Shown one piece after another: positions 24,837-36,207 of a stretch of DNA of 64,000 bases. Below the pieces are notes generated by a model. It saw nothing but the letters and a program-made list of their open reading frames with translations, was not told the DNA's origin and ran no database searches. Made by a program: the position numbers and the translations under genes. Every line of letters starts with the position of its first letter. Positions within the stretch are counted from its first letter, which is position 1. Source of the stretch: Opisthocomus hoazin (taxonomy: Eukaryota > Chordata > Aves > Opisthocomiformes > Opisthocomidae); contig NC_134414.1 of NCBI RefSeq assembly GCF_030867145.1, forward strand, positions 81,520,504 to 81,584,503, written 5' to 3'.

Positions 24837-27800
24837 TTAGTTAAGACTTGAACTAAAAGATGTTGGTGTTTCTGACAAGCTTTCAAACATGGAGACCATT
24901 GTGCTTGGTCTTTGTTACAGATAAAAATTAGCCCTTCAACTTGTGTTATGTATTGTACCTACCTGGGTGTGATTTCAAAATCTTTCTGTCTCCTGTCCCA
25001 TATCTGCAGCACAACACACTGTAGCCCTGCGTCAGTAAAGCATATGCTGAAATTTGAGCACGTGCTTAAAAGCAATTTACTTCTTAGAATATGCCGAAGC
25101 ACTTGCTGTTATACTAATGTGTTTTGCTGAACTGACATGATGAATAGTCTAACTGCAATGTCCCAAAACATCTGCTCTCAGGAGAATTAGATCATGCAGA
25201 TACACAGAACTTCAGGGGAGGAAAAAATTACAAATTCAGTCTAACCTGTTACCCAGACCTTTTTATTTGCTTTAGAAGAACACAGGATAGGAAGGTATTT
25301 GCAGGATCAAAACATTCATAAAACTACTTTGCAGATGTTTGTGTTTGAAGCTTGTTGTTCAGATGACCATGGTGCTTCCTCCTGACCTCAAAGCCTTTGA
25401 AATAATATTAAAATGATTTTGCATTAATTTGTCAATGAATTGAGAAGATGATATTTCAAGATGAGCAACACCCAGAATTTGACCTTTTCAGCTGCACTGA
25501 AAACAGAAGCCACTTTCTGTTACCAGCTATTGTGAAATTAAGGTTGAACAAGCACGGAAAATAAGAGTCTTTCATTTTAAGAGGAGGTAAGTCACACATC
25601 CTAAGAGCTGAGACCAAATTTCCCAAGCCCAGTGACCCTGGGAGCTACTCTACTCTGAGATATGAACACATCAGGGATATGAAGTGCTTGGTCTGACTGA
25701 GATTTCGATTACTGCTTTTTCATTTCTGCACTTTTTAGATGGAAGCACATGGCTGCTAATTTCCTTCTGTTTTCTTTTTATGCAGACTTCATAGCTGAAA
25801 CAAGTGGAGGGGGCAGAGACAAAAAATCAAGCACATGTGTTGTGTATTTTCCTTTCTGGGTCTTCATGGGCCCCAGCAGTGTGATGTGGAAAGTTTTTTG
25901 TGAAATGGATCCTATCCTACAGTTCAAGTCGTCTTCATCAAAAGAAAAATCTCTTCAAAGCACCATTGCTAAAGACATAGAATTTTATTTTCACGTCAGA
26001 ATGAAAGACATGTCTTTCACATAAGGCCTCTTCTCTGAGCTGCTTTCAAAAAACTGCTTCACTGTAAAATGTTGCACCATCTAAACTGAAACAGTATGAG
26101 GAATGCAGTCATATTGATCCAGATCACTTCAAAATTTAATATAATTCTTCTGTTTACAAGGTATTTAAAAAAATTATTCTGCTGCTATTTTTCACCTTCT
26201 GGAAAACTATTTTAAATTTTTAGTACTAATATTTCCATTGCCTTTTAAACATTATCTAAATTAAACCTTTAGATCAGATCATTTTGATTTTCCAAAATAA
26301 ATACTTCCAAACCTGTGTTCTGCAGGAAATACCCTCATCCTGGATTTTTGTTCAGACACAGGATGACAGCTGTACTTTTCAGTATTTCCTGGAGAATGAG
26401 CTGGTGGTAAAATGCTTTCTGCTCCACAAGAAGACCAGTGATAAATGCAGTAACAGCTATTGCGTATTAAGTAAATGTGGTATGAAATGTGGTTTAGAGT
26501 CTCATAAAACAGATGGTAATGATTCTTCTCCTAACAAGCAGAGAAGCTGTGAATTTGCAGATTGAATTCACTGTCCAGGAATCAGACCCAGCAGGGCAAG
26601 AGGGAGTTACAATATCCTGATCACAACTGTCATACCAAGCAGATGCATGGAACAAAACTCTTTTCCATCAGCTTTGGGAGAGGTCTCCCACCTGCACAGA
26701 GGGTTGCATAGAGAAGTTGCATACAAGAGGAAAAGAGCAGTTAAAAATAAAGATGAAGAATTCATATTAGATTAAAAAAAGGAAAATCCCTGAGACCCTA
26801 ATCTGCTTTTCTAAATCACTGCTGGAGCCAACGTTTGGAGCCAAGTTGTTGAAGCTTCAGCACTGTGCTGAAGTACTGTGTAATTGCCAGGGATCTCTTC
26901 ACCTCACAGGTGCAGAGCAACACGCATTGACACAGCTCATCCGGGCTGGGGTGAGAGAAACGTCTTCTGGGAGATGCTGTCAGAGTGATACGTAAGAGAA
27001 AAAATTTTTAAAACAAAGGAAATGACAGATTTGGTGAAATTAATTAAGTTCCAGATAAGGCAGGTGACAGTATGCTATTTTATCTGTGGCTTTAATTGCT
27101 GAACTATGGCATGTCTTCATGACGTCAGTGCTCCGACTCTCAGTCCCTGCTGCACCTCCTGACTCAACAGCTTCAAAACCCTCTCAAGCACTCTTTATTA
27201 CAGATTTAGGGCTTTAACGGTGAAAATAAATCACAATAAAAGAAGTGTTCAAAGTTCTATTAGATCACACATCTTGAAACAAGTAAAGTGGGCTGTGTTT
27301 ATGGGATAAGGCTTCATGGCTCTGAAAAAGGCTTATAGAGTCTCTGAATCTGAGCTCCTCTATGATGCTTCAGGGAAGAAGGTCCATAAGGCCTTGGAGT
27401 GTAGGAACAGAGAAAAAGCAAGCTGACTAGTGAGGCTATTACCTCTGTATATCAAAATCAGCTGTTGAAATCCCAAAAGCAGGGAGGACGTTGAAAAAAT
27501 GGATGAGATTCACAAAGAGATAAGAAAATGATTACAGGATGTAAAACATGACTTCTAATGACAGATTCAAAGAACTTAATCAAGCTAGGTTATAAAAAAT
27601 ATTCCAAGAGATGACTTCGTCCCTTCCTGGCCATCTCCTCTGTGATCAGCACACAGGTTCTTCAGCCCAGCAGATGAAAGTGTAACTAGATCAAATAGCT
27701 GGGAGTTGAAAAGCTACTCTGATTCAGATGTGAAACGATGCTCAGATTTTTGAGGGCAATTTGTAGCTGGAAAGAACATAACCAAGGTGGTCTATGTTTC

Positions 27801-29029
27801 ACTGGAAAATTTAAAACAAGAACTGATGACTGCCTAGAAGAGACGACCCAGTTCAAATCTGAATTAGCTGGTCTTTGTTGTGCAGAAGATCAAACTGTAA
27901 GACTGCTACAGTGCCTTTTGACCTAAGAAACTATGAAAAAAAAAAAAAATCCAGAAACAAAAACCTTCATTCTTAGGCAGTTTGATTGCATATAGAACTG
28001 GCTGAGCCAACATGAAGTCAACAACATACAGGCACTGGACTGTCTACTTGTCCGTTTTCCCTCTCTGGCCAGTCAGAGAGATGGCATCGTGACTCATTTC
28101 ACACTCAAATAGGTCAGACGAGTTGTGCCATAGAAGTATTGCACTCTCTGACCACAGATGGAGCCTAACTGACTGGCTTAAACTATCTGTCCTGCCTTTA
28201 GACGATTTATTTTAAGTGAGATGAATGCTACTCTCTTTTCTCAGTATACCATATCAGAGGAATTTTTAGACTGCACATTTTTTTAGATTAATCTCTGAGA
28301 CAAAGAGACGGCTTTAATATACCAATAGAAGCATGAAGGTGCTTTCACTCCAGAGATAATGTTCTGAGGCATTATCAAAATTAAATTATACAAGGTTTTA
28401 TAACTTCTTCCGCTATTAAGTTATGTGTCTTTCTACAGTGATTCTGGGACGTCTCATTAACTTCAGCAGAGCTGTACAATGTAGTTAAGGGAAAAATTCC
28501 ATGCAAATATTTTACATTAACTTTCTTGAGCACAGTCTTACTTTTCTCATAAAGAACCGACATTGTCTTCAATGGAAGTTTTCACTGACAAAAGAATGCA
28601 GGATCTGGCCCTTAGCTATGCTATAATTCTTAAAAGGAATTTGTTTTTATTTCCTTCAGTATTGTTAAAAAAGCCTGAGATACAGCACAGATCTCGAAAA
28701 TATGCAGATCAATATGGACTAAAGAATTCCATAGATGTGGGCAAGCTGGAACAAATCTTGTCACCTGTTTCAGAAAGTGGAAGATAAATAATACATTAAA
28801 TGGATCTGCTTGTTTGCAGATTTTAACAGTGATGTTACTTGAGCCCATTCTGAGAGTTCAAGCAATGCAAAGATAGAGGGGAAGGCCATGTTTGTTGGTC
28901 TGTGTTCTCTGGAAAGGACATAAGCCTGCTTACCGTCTTCATATGTCTTGCGTTCCGTCTGTGAAGAGGTGACCGGGTTTAATACCACTCAAAAAGTGCC
29001 ATGGCCTGTTTTTTGGGCCCTTTTCCTTT

Positions 29030-29095
29030 TTTTCTATTTTTTTTTTTCTTTTTCTTTTCTCTTTTTTCCTTTTTCCTTTTTCTTTTTCTTTTCTG
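29030..29095. repeat. Polypyrimidine T/C-rich tract
   Basis: A T-rich stretch interspersed with C (TTTTTTTCTTTTTCTTTTCT and similar) of about 65 bp. Frames of poly-Phe/Leu across it are compositional. Confidence 0.9.
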
Positions 29096-29977
29096 GGATG
29101 AGGAAGTCTTTCACTTTAAGGTGGTTGGTTTTAATCTAGACAGTGTTTGTCTAAATAAATGGTGGTCACTGCTACTTTTTGACTCTTCTTGATTGCCTGT
29201 GTGAAAGGAACTCTTGGCTCAGGTCCACTGCCAAAGGGAGAGATGCTAACAAAGGTTGATGGCTACAGTCTGGAAACCAATAACTACATGCATCTGGAAA
29301 CACTACTCTTGGCCACCGGTCTGTTTTCTTCCTGACAATGCTGATGGCATTGCCATGGTTACCACAGTGGATGGCTGAAACACCGTGATTTTGTTTTAAA
29401 AAAGAATAAATTTATCTTCAAAAAATTGTTTGTAATAAAGGCTTATCTGTCTTGCCTGGCCTGATGTTGTACAACACACTTCACATTTTGCACAAACTTC
29501 TTCAACTGTTGCAGGTTGGTCAGTGTCCTCAGCCTTCACTCTCCTAAAATCACATGTTTTTATCTTATCTGTGACAGATCTCATGTTGACTTCTCTGGAA
29601 TCTGATTTTGTCTTTCCATGAAGGCAGCTGGAGCTTAACTCATGTCATATAATGAACAAGAACAGTTTAACCCTTGAATTGTACTACGGCTTATTTAGGA
29701 TGAGGATTTAAATATATGCCACGTATTGTTACACGTAGGGCTAACACAACTGTGCATTTGGAAGAGGTAGTAGCAAGGCTGATACTAAATAATGAACTCC
29801 TTTGTTTCTATGGTATATCACTTCTCCCTGGGTACTAAAGTAATTGATAATTGTGAAAAAAATGAACTAAAAAGTTTAAATATTTATAAAATATCATTGT
29901 GGAATTGTGGCCAGAGGTAACACTTTTAGGGCTTAAAATCATTTTTGAACTGGAAGCAAGAATGTAACTACTTTATT

Positions 29978-30005
29978 ATGTGTGAATAACAGCACATTCA
30001 CACAT
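29978..30005. other. Perfect 10-bp inverted repeat with an 8-nt loop
   Basis: Arms ATGTGTGAAT (29978-29987) and ATTCACACAT (29996-30005) flank AACAGCAC. It is in intergenic AT-rich DNA about 3 kb beyond the DHRSX end. No function is evident, and a stem of this size can occur by chance in 64 kb. Confidence 0.6.
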
Positions 30006-32838
30006 GAATTACAGCACTTACTCTTTTAGTACATAACATATTTCCCCACAGTTTACAAATAAACTAGTTAATTAGTGAAAAAGTTAACATTTTTCCTGAG
30101 AAACTTAGGACTCTTTGTCAGCAGGTTATTTATTTCCTGCTCCAGTTCATTGTTTAAATAACATTGTCTTCTGAAATTTCTAGATAACTACATTCATTGC
30201 TGTAAGATCTATAATATTTATTTGAACTATACTTCAAACAAAATTCTTCTTTTTTGTTCTTTCCCCCACAGGAGCTGAAAGAGTAATCCTTTTTTCATAA
30301 AAGAGTAAAATACTGTTTTGAACTAGTTTCACTCCCTTAGCAAGGGCAATAGGATCAGACCATGGCAGCCCTTAGCCAATGCTTCTGTTGGTCTCAGACT
30401 TCAGCTGGACCAGAGCTTTTGTGTGCCTTTTTGAGACTAGGTAAAGGCACCTTGATGTCTGGATTAAACATTAGCCTGGGTGGAGTACTGGCATGGAAAC
30501 ATCCTTTTTAGAAATTGTGAGAAATAGGTCACTCTGATAACAATCAAAATAAGTGCTGTCATTTTGGACGCAAGGGAGAATCTAAGTATGACTTCACTGT
30601 GACTGCCCTGCTTTACTTAGGACCCTACCTGGCCTCCTTTGCCAGGTATCTTTTCAGGGGCATCTTCTCATTATCTTCAGCTACCAAATCTACATGTTCC
30701 AATATGTAACTACTCTCACAGAGAGAGGATCTGTTTTCATGTTGGAAGGTTAATCTGTCTAACTTCAATTTACAATTATCAAGGCTCGTTTTGCCTTTCT
30801 TTGAAAGGTTAAAAAGCTCTCAGATATTTTTTTTATATGTATGCAGCTACTGCAAGGACTCAAGCTGTCTTTCAGCCATGTCTTCCATGAAGTGAAACAC
30901 AGGGTCCTTGAAATGTGAAAATAAATCAGCTCTTACAATTTCTGTGTGCAGAAGTAAAATCATTGTCCTCTTTCTACATGTTACATATATAAAAAAAAAT
31001 ATTTTCCTAAACAGATATGCTAAACATTATTTTGGACTTTGCAACAACATCACCAGTGAGTGCTCCCAGTGACACACAGCACTTTATGACAACACTGGGT
31101 TTTGCCCAAGACAAGCTCACGTGCTTATGTGACTTTGCAGAGCTGACACAGTTTTCTGCTTTTAGTTCCTGAGAGAACTCTCTTGCAACTAGCTCAAATG
31201 TATCTTCATGGCATTGCAAAGTTCTAGAAATCCCTGGCTTTAGGACACTTTTTTTTTTCCCCTCATGCAGGCACATTCTGCATTCTTGGTTCTAATAAAC
31301 CATGTTTTCAGTGTTGTTTAATAAAGATATCACTGGACTAAGACCGCTAACAAAGTGGTTCAGATTACTCTGAAAGTGTGACTAGCTCTCTTTACTGTTT
31401 GCTGTTTTACCAGTCCCTGTGACACTTGAAACTGGTTGTGCAAATACTGTGGAGCTTCGAGAGAGTTAAACCTGATGGTAATTTGGTCCAATCCAGTTTG
31501 AGTAATCCTGGACATACTTCTAGCAGCAATGATGTTCCGTGGGAATGCTATGGCAACATCAAAATGTTGTCTGTCTAGCAGGCTTACTGCATCCTGTGCA
31601 TGGTCCGTGAATAAACAGAGGAATTTAGTTCCCAGAGTGTCAGTCTGGCACATTTCACAAGCACTACATTCACTTACCAAAAAAAAACCACCACTGAAGA
31701 AGTCAGCCAGTCATACAGCGAAAGCTCTACTGTGACTGAGCGATGAATTTCCTGCTGCTAACCCTTGTATATACTAAAGAAGCTAGGAATAAACCATGCA
31801 TGGCTTAATTCAGAGGGGAAATATGTTCTCCTTCAGATTTTTAAAATTATTTTTGTTCTCATCTGCTTTTCTTTGTTCATACTATTTTTTTGTCTTTGCA
31901 TCTCCTTGCTAGTCTCTGGACTTATTAGTATGCTTTCTTTCAGTTGGATGTGATCTCTCTCTGAACCAGAGGCTGGAGATGTGGTCAGTGAAGTACCAGG
32001 CTTGAACTAAAAAACCCAAGAGGGATATTAGTCCAGGGTTCAGTGCACAAGAACACATTAATTTTGTTTCTAGTCTGCTGCAAATGACAGCACAACACTG
32101 TGTTTGCAGGTAGTTCTGTCATGCAGGGATTTCTAGTGCCCCAAAGTGAACATAAGCTTTACGTCCACCTACTGGTCTCTTTCGCAGTGTATATCTTATA
32201 AAAGGAAATGCAAAGACATTTATAGGATTATGCATTAAACTTATATGAAGTAGGTTCAAAACCAACAAAAGGAGGCAATTCTTCATGCAACGGGCAGTAG
32301 CTGAGTGAATCTCCTTGCCAAAGAAAATGGGAGAAGTTGTAGCGCAAGGTTACACGGGTTCAGGAGTAAAGGGGACACTCTGCCAAAACCCGTGTCACCA
32401 TTACTATGTTTGATCCCATCCTCGTTCTTATGGCTCGCCTTTAAAGGAGAGCTGAACTTGAATGGAAAAAAACTGTATTCAATATCCTGCCTGAAAACCT
32501 TATTTATTTACTTTTTTTTGGTTCTGAGCTTCAGTTAATACCTCTGGATAAAAGTTGACATATAAAACTAACATTATGATAGAAACAACATAATGATCAT
32601 GAATGCCAAATGTCTGCATTAGAACAACATGACATTCACTATAAAGTGTCTTAAAGATTAATGAAGCTTACAGAAAAAAAGCTGCAACTTTTAAAACTGA
32701 TTTAAAAAGAGTAAGTTATATGTACAAAGGTGGCTTAAGTTCAGCACGCCACAGACATAACATGCTCACCAGGGAAAGTCTTTTTTTTTGTTGAACAAAA
32801 AATGAAAACTCAACTCTGCACAAGGTTAAAGATTGTAT

Positions 32839-33084
32839 TTTAATCACAGACTGAAACATCATGATTTACAAAACTGATGGTTAGATTTAAAACCAACCAC
32901 TACATCTTTCTGTGGGAATATTCCCCCCACACCCTAGCAGATTAGGGGTTTAAGTGAAGAACAGAGCTGTTCACGTTTGCCTTTGGGACTGAACAGTGAT
33001 TTCCAGGATGATGACTGATGCTGCAAGAATTCACCTAAGATGCTTGTCAAAACATTTCATTTACCCAGCTGGAAGTGGCTTCTT
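32839..33084 (-). other. DHRSX: Probable start of the DHRSX 3' UTR with a candidate poly(A) signal
   Basis: This is the minus-strand sequence directly after the DHRSX stop. An ATTAAA hexamer (TTTAAT on the plus strand at 32839-32844) lies about 240 nt past the stop. It is followed on the minus strand by a T- and GT-rich stretch, the usual layout of a cleavage and polyadenylation site. A second candidate, AATAAA on the minus strand at 32503-32508, would give a UTR of about 580 nt. Which one is used cannot be told from sequence. No competing open frame is seen. Confidence 0.45.
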
Positions 33085-33282
33085 CTATGGAACTCTGCTG
33101 GGTTCATCAGAAATCCCAACCATCTTGCAGCTTTCTGTCCAGAGCCTTCTTTGCAGCTCCTCATCATATGCTACGTCAGCCGATTTTGTCCTTTCCTCAT
33201 TGTAAAGGTAGCAGCCACCAGCTCCTTCCATCTCAGGCGATACTGCTGCATAGATGCTTGTAGAGGCTCCTTCCTCTGGAGT
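33085..33282 (-). CDS. DHRSX: DHRSX last coding exon (C-terminal 65 residues plus stop)
   Basis: Read on the minus strand, this block is open in one frame from a splice acceptor to a TAG stop (33085-33087): 66 codons, entering in phase 0. The acceptor is strong: a T-rich tract followed by GATTGCTTCTGTAG, then ACT CCA GAG GAA. The peptide starts TPEEGASTSIYAAVSPEMEG and continues with GGCYLYNEE, LQRRLWTESC and a short SDEPSRVP tail. From memory of the family, human DHRSX has TPDEGAWTSIYAAVTPELEG followed by GGRYLYNEK and LQQQLWSKSC at the same place, so the match covers nearly the whole exon. DHRSX is a short-chain dehydrogenase/reductase associated with the secretory pathway; it has been reported to oxidise polyprenol and reduce dolichal during dolichol synthesis. 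The Rossmann TGxxxGIG and the catalytic YxxxK lie in earlier exons and are not in this window. The last few residues differ from the human end. No internal stop or frameshift is seen, so the exon looks functional. Confidence 0.92.
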   Translation of the reverse strand, partial: TPEEGASTSIYAAVSPEMEGAGGCYLYNEERTKSADVAYDEELQRRLWTESCKMVGISDEPSRVP

Positions 33283-36151
33283 CTACAGAAGCAATCAAAA
33301 AAACAAAAAACCAAATTCAGGCAAGGCAGGTACAACACAAGAATTACATTACACCATAGGACCTTACCAGTTACAATCAGCTTCCCCAGTTTTGCAGCAC
33401 ACTTGTGGTCCTTATGCAGATCTCAAGCTGGTAATGATAAAAATGCTACCTGTTCAGTCAGCAGACTACAGCCCATTTCTCCAACAGTGCTATTTTGAGA
33501 TAGCTTAAAGCCGCAGGACAGATCTATGGAAAACTCTGGTCCATTTTTGCAAGAGCTAGTGAGATGGAGCATACAAAATAATTGATTTAGTTTTCACAGT
33601 TAGAGCTAATAAACCCAAAGCAAAACACAAATATTAAAATCCTACTTTAATTATTCATTTTGCAAGGATAACAAGGTCTGTTCTCTGCTTTAAGAAGATG
33701 AAGGCTATGCTGTATGTGCAACGTGTTCATTGTAACAACAATATGACATGAGCAAAGGATCATGGAAACCACGACAGCAAATTAAGATTCCGCAACTCAA
33801 TCCAAGTAGACAGGTAAACCAGGGAATTACATTTTACACAGAGCATAGTTGTCAGAGGTCTGCCATGTCATAAAGCAAAATGGTGAAAGATGTATAATGT
33901 CTGATATACCATCAGTATTAAATGAAACTTAATAAGTGAATGGCTTAGGGTGATAACTTCTTTTATCCCAAGGATCTGCAAAACATTTCTGTTTTACATT
34001 CAGCAGGATTACACAACTACCACTGAAATTATTTCAATGGCATTTTTTTCTATTATTGAAGGGCATATTTAGAACACAACATTTGATATGTTTTGCCTTT
34101 ATCAGTGATATAATTATGATCAATGCCTGCCAGACAATAATGTGTCATATCATAATCTTTGCAGTCATTCTCCAAGTCATTAACAGTACCAACACTGCTC
34201 ATAGCTTTGGCTGCTGCACCTGACAGGATGCCTTTTCCTGAAGAATTTGCTTGATGAATGAGAAAGTACTGAATAGGTTACTCAGTGCCTAATTAAAAAA
34301 AATATAAAACTAAGTAATTTGAAGCTTTTTTGTGACAAGGTGCAGACAGTTTAAAAATAAACAACTCTGTTTTCTCACCATACAATAAATACAACACAAC
34401 TTATTAGACATAATTAACTTATCTGATGCATCTGGCATTTATTCTTATTTACCAATGTTAGAGCCATGTCATAACAATCACACAGCAAGCCAAGGCTACC
34501 CAAACTGCGACTGCTCTGGCTGCTGCTGGGGCAAAGCACCCTCGCCTCTGCGAGGCAAACACATTCCCTGTGTGACCACAGGCACATTTCCCAGAAGGTG
34601 ACCTGCTGAAGAAGAAACGTGACCTGCTGAGGCACTTCCGTGCACAGAGCTCTACTAGTTCCATGCCAAGCCCTTGATCAAATCTATTCAAGCTGAAGGA
34701 AAACTACTGATACCAACAGGCTGCAAAGGGCAGTAATACCACCACACTTTCCTTCAATGGCCGCCAAGGAGCCAGCTTTTACTAACAGTTACAGATAAAG
34801 ACAGTATGTCCTGTTCCAAATACTACCGAATAAATAAGACAACTCAGTTATCCAGTGGGCTATTCTCTCAGCAAAATATTGGTCAGCACATTAAAAAAAA
34901 AAGTCAGGTCCTGGTAACCTCTGGAATAATTTTTACTTTTTAAGAAGATGACTGTACTGTGAGATACTACCTAGAAACACTTGCAAAGTGCTTATTTACC
35001 TTAGTTTAGTACTCTACTAATGCTTCTTCACCCTTCTTCCTCTTATGGAAAATAGTGCTATTCGCATTCAGTAGATTATGCAAACAGCACAAAGCTATGT
35101 GCATGCATAATTCTTTGCAGGATCAAGATGACTGCAAAACGTTGGAGTCCACAAGCTCACACAGTGGCTACTATTATGATCAGCGATGATGCAATATAAA
35201 ATATCTTAATACTGTAAAGCAGCAGAACAATGATGAATGCGAGCATTCATATTTTATGCAATTTATTCTGGATGACAAAGAGAAACCAAAAGTTTTTAAG
35301 GTACTGCTGTGGTTTACTTAAAGATCTAGTGACGCAGGTAAACCATTGCTTCACACAATGGTTCCCTGGGCATTATGTTCCTGCGTTCAACAGCTCTCCA
35401 GCACAAACAAGTATAAATGTCAGTGTTGGTGACACTCATATCTTAATGACAATAGCTCAAAACTAAAATGCTTTAAAAAAAATTGTCTGTGGGCAGAATT
35501 TGTGTGATTAGGTTCTTACGAGCAAGGCTCCCTACAGCCTCAGAGCCTGGTCTGTATGGATCCTCCTACAGCATCAGAAATACCATGTGCCTTTGCTAAT
35601 TCCATGGGAAGGTTCTCCCAGGATATGCAGGATTTCTCAAGATTTTTGTTTTTTCATGAAATGTCAAGTAAGTTCCCCACCAGAGGGGATCTATTCAAAA
35701 TAATATCAAATATGTTAAATAAAGGTTATGTATGAGTTGAAAGACAGTTGTTGGTTTTATTCATGCAGACCTAGTAGGCCTTTACCAAACCATTTTAAAT
35801 AGCAAATTGTTTCCTATTCTTCAATAAAAAGAAAATATCAAGCAGGCTCAGACAACAATAAACGTGCTTACATGGCCACACCGTGACCAGTCTATAAGCA
35901 CAGTGACATCGTCACCATCCATTAAGGACAACTTGTGTAACTTTTCACAAGATTTAACTTGATTTCCTTCCTGTCCACCTTATCTGATATGCTGAGTAGA
36001 AGGTTCTGTGAAAAATTCCTATTTAGTTTCTATCACCTGTTGCGAAAAGCGATTATCTAAACAGATAAGGAAAAAAAATACTATAATATATTAAGCAATT
36101 AGTATACAATAATTTAAGAGAAAAAAAAATTTCCAGTGCAATGGGGAGCAG

Positions 36152-36207
36152 ATTTGCATATGTATGATTAATTAATTGTCTCATCCCATCTTCTGAGGGC
36201 TTAATTA
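36152..36207. promoter_or_regulatory. Cluster of POU octamer and homeodomain-type motifs
   Basis: A perfect octamer ATTTGCAT (36152-36159) is followed by TTAATTAATT (36168-36177) and TTAATTAAT (36199-36207). This packing suits an enhancer bound by POU and homeodomain factors inside the DHRSX intron. Such motifs are AT-rich and arise by chance, so this is only a candidate. Confidence 0.3.

Larger units (their letters stand above)
24837..32838. other. Intergenic sequence downstream of DHRSX
   Basis: AT-rich, with no repeat family beyond poly(A) runs (about 27937) and the T/C tract. A longer DHRSX 3' UTR could extend into its right end. A short CTCTCTG/CAGAGAG hairpin lies at 28061-28080. Confidence 0.55.

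Noticed and set aside
34414..34691. Minus-strand frames of 73-77 codons as a DHRSX exon
   Set aside because: No match to any DHRSX segment; the short direct repeat GTGACCTGCTGA explains part of the apparent pattern.
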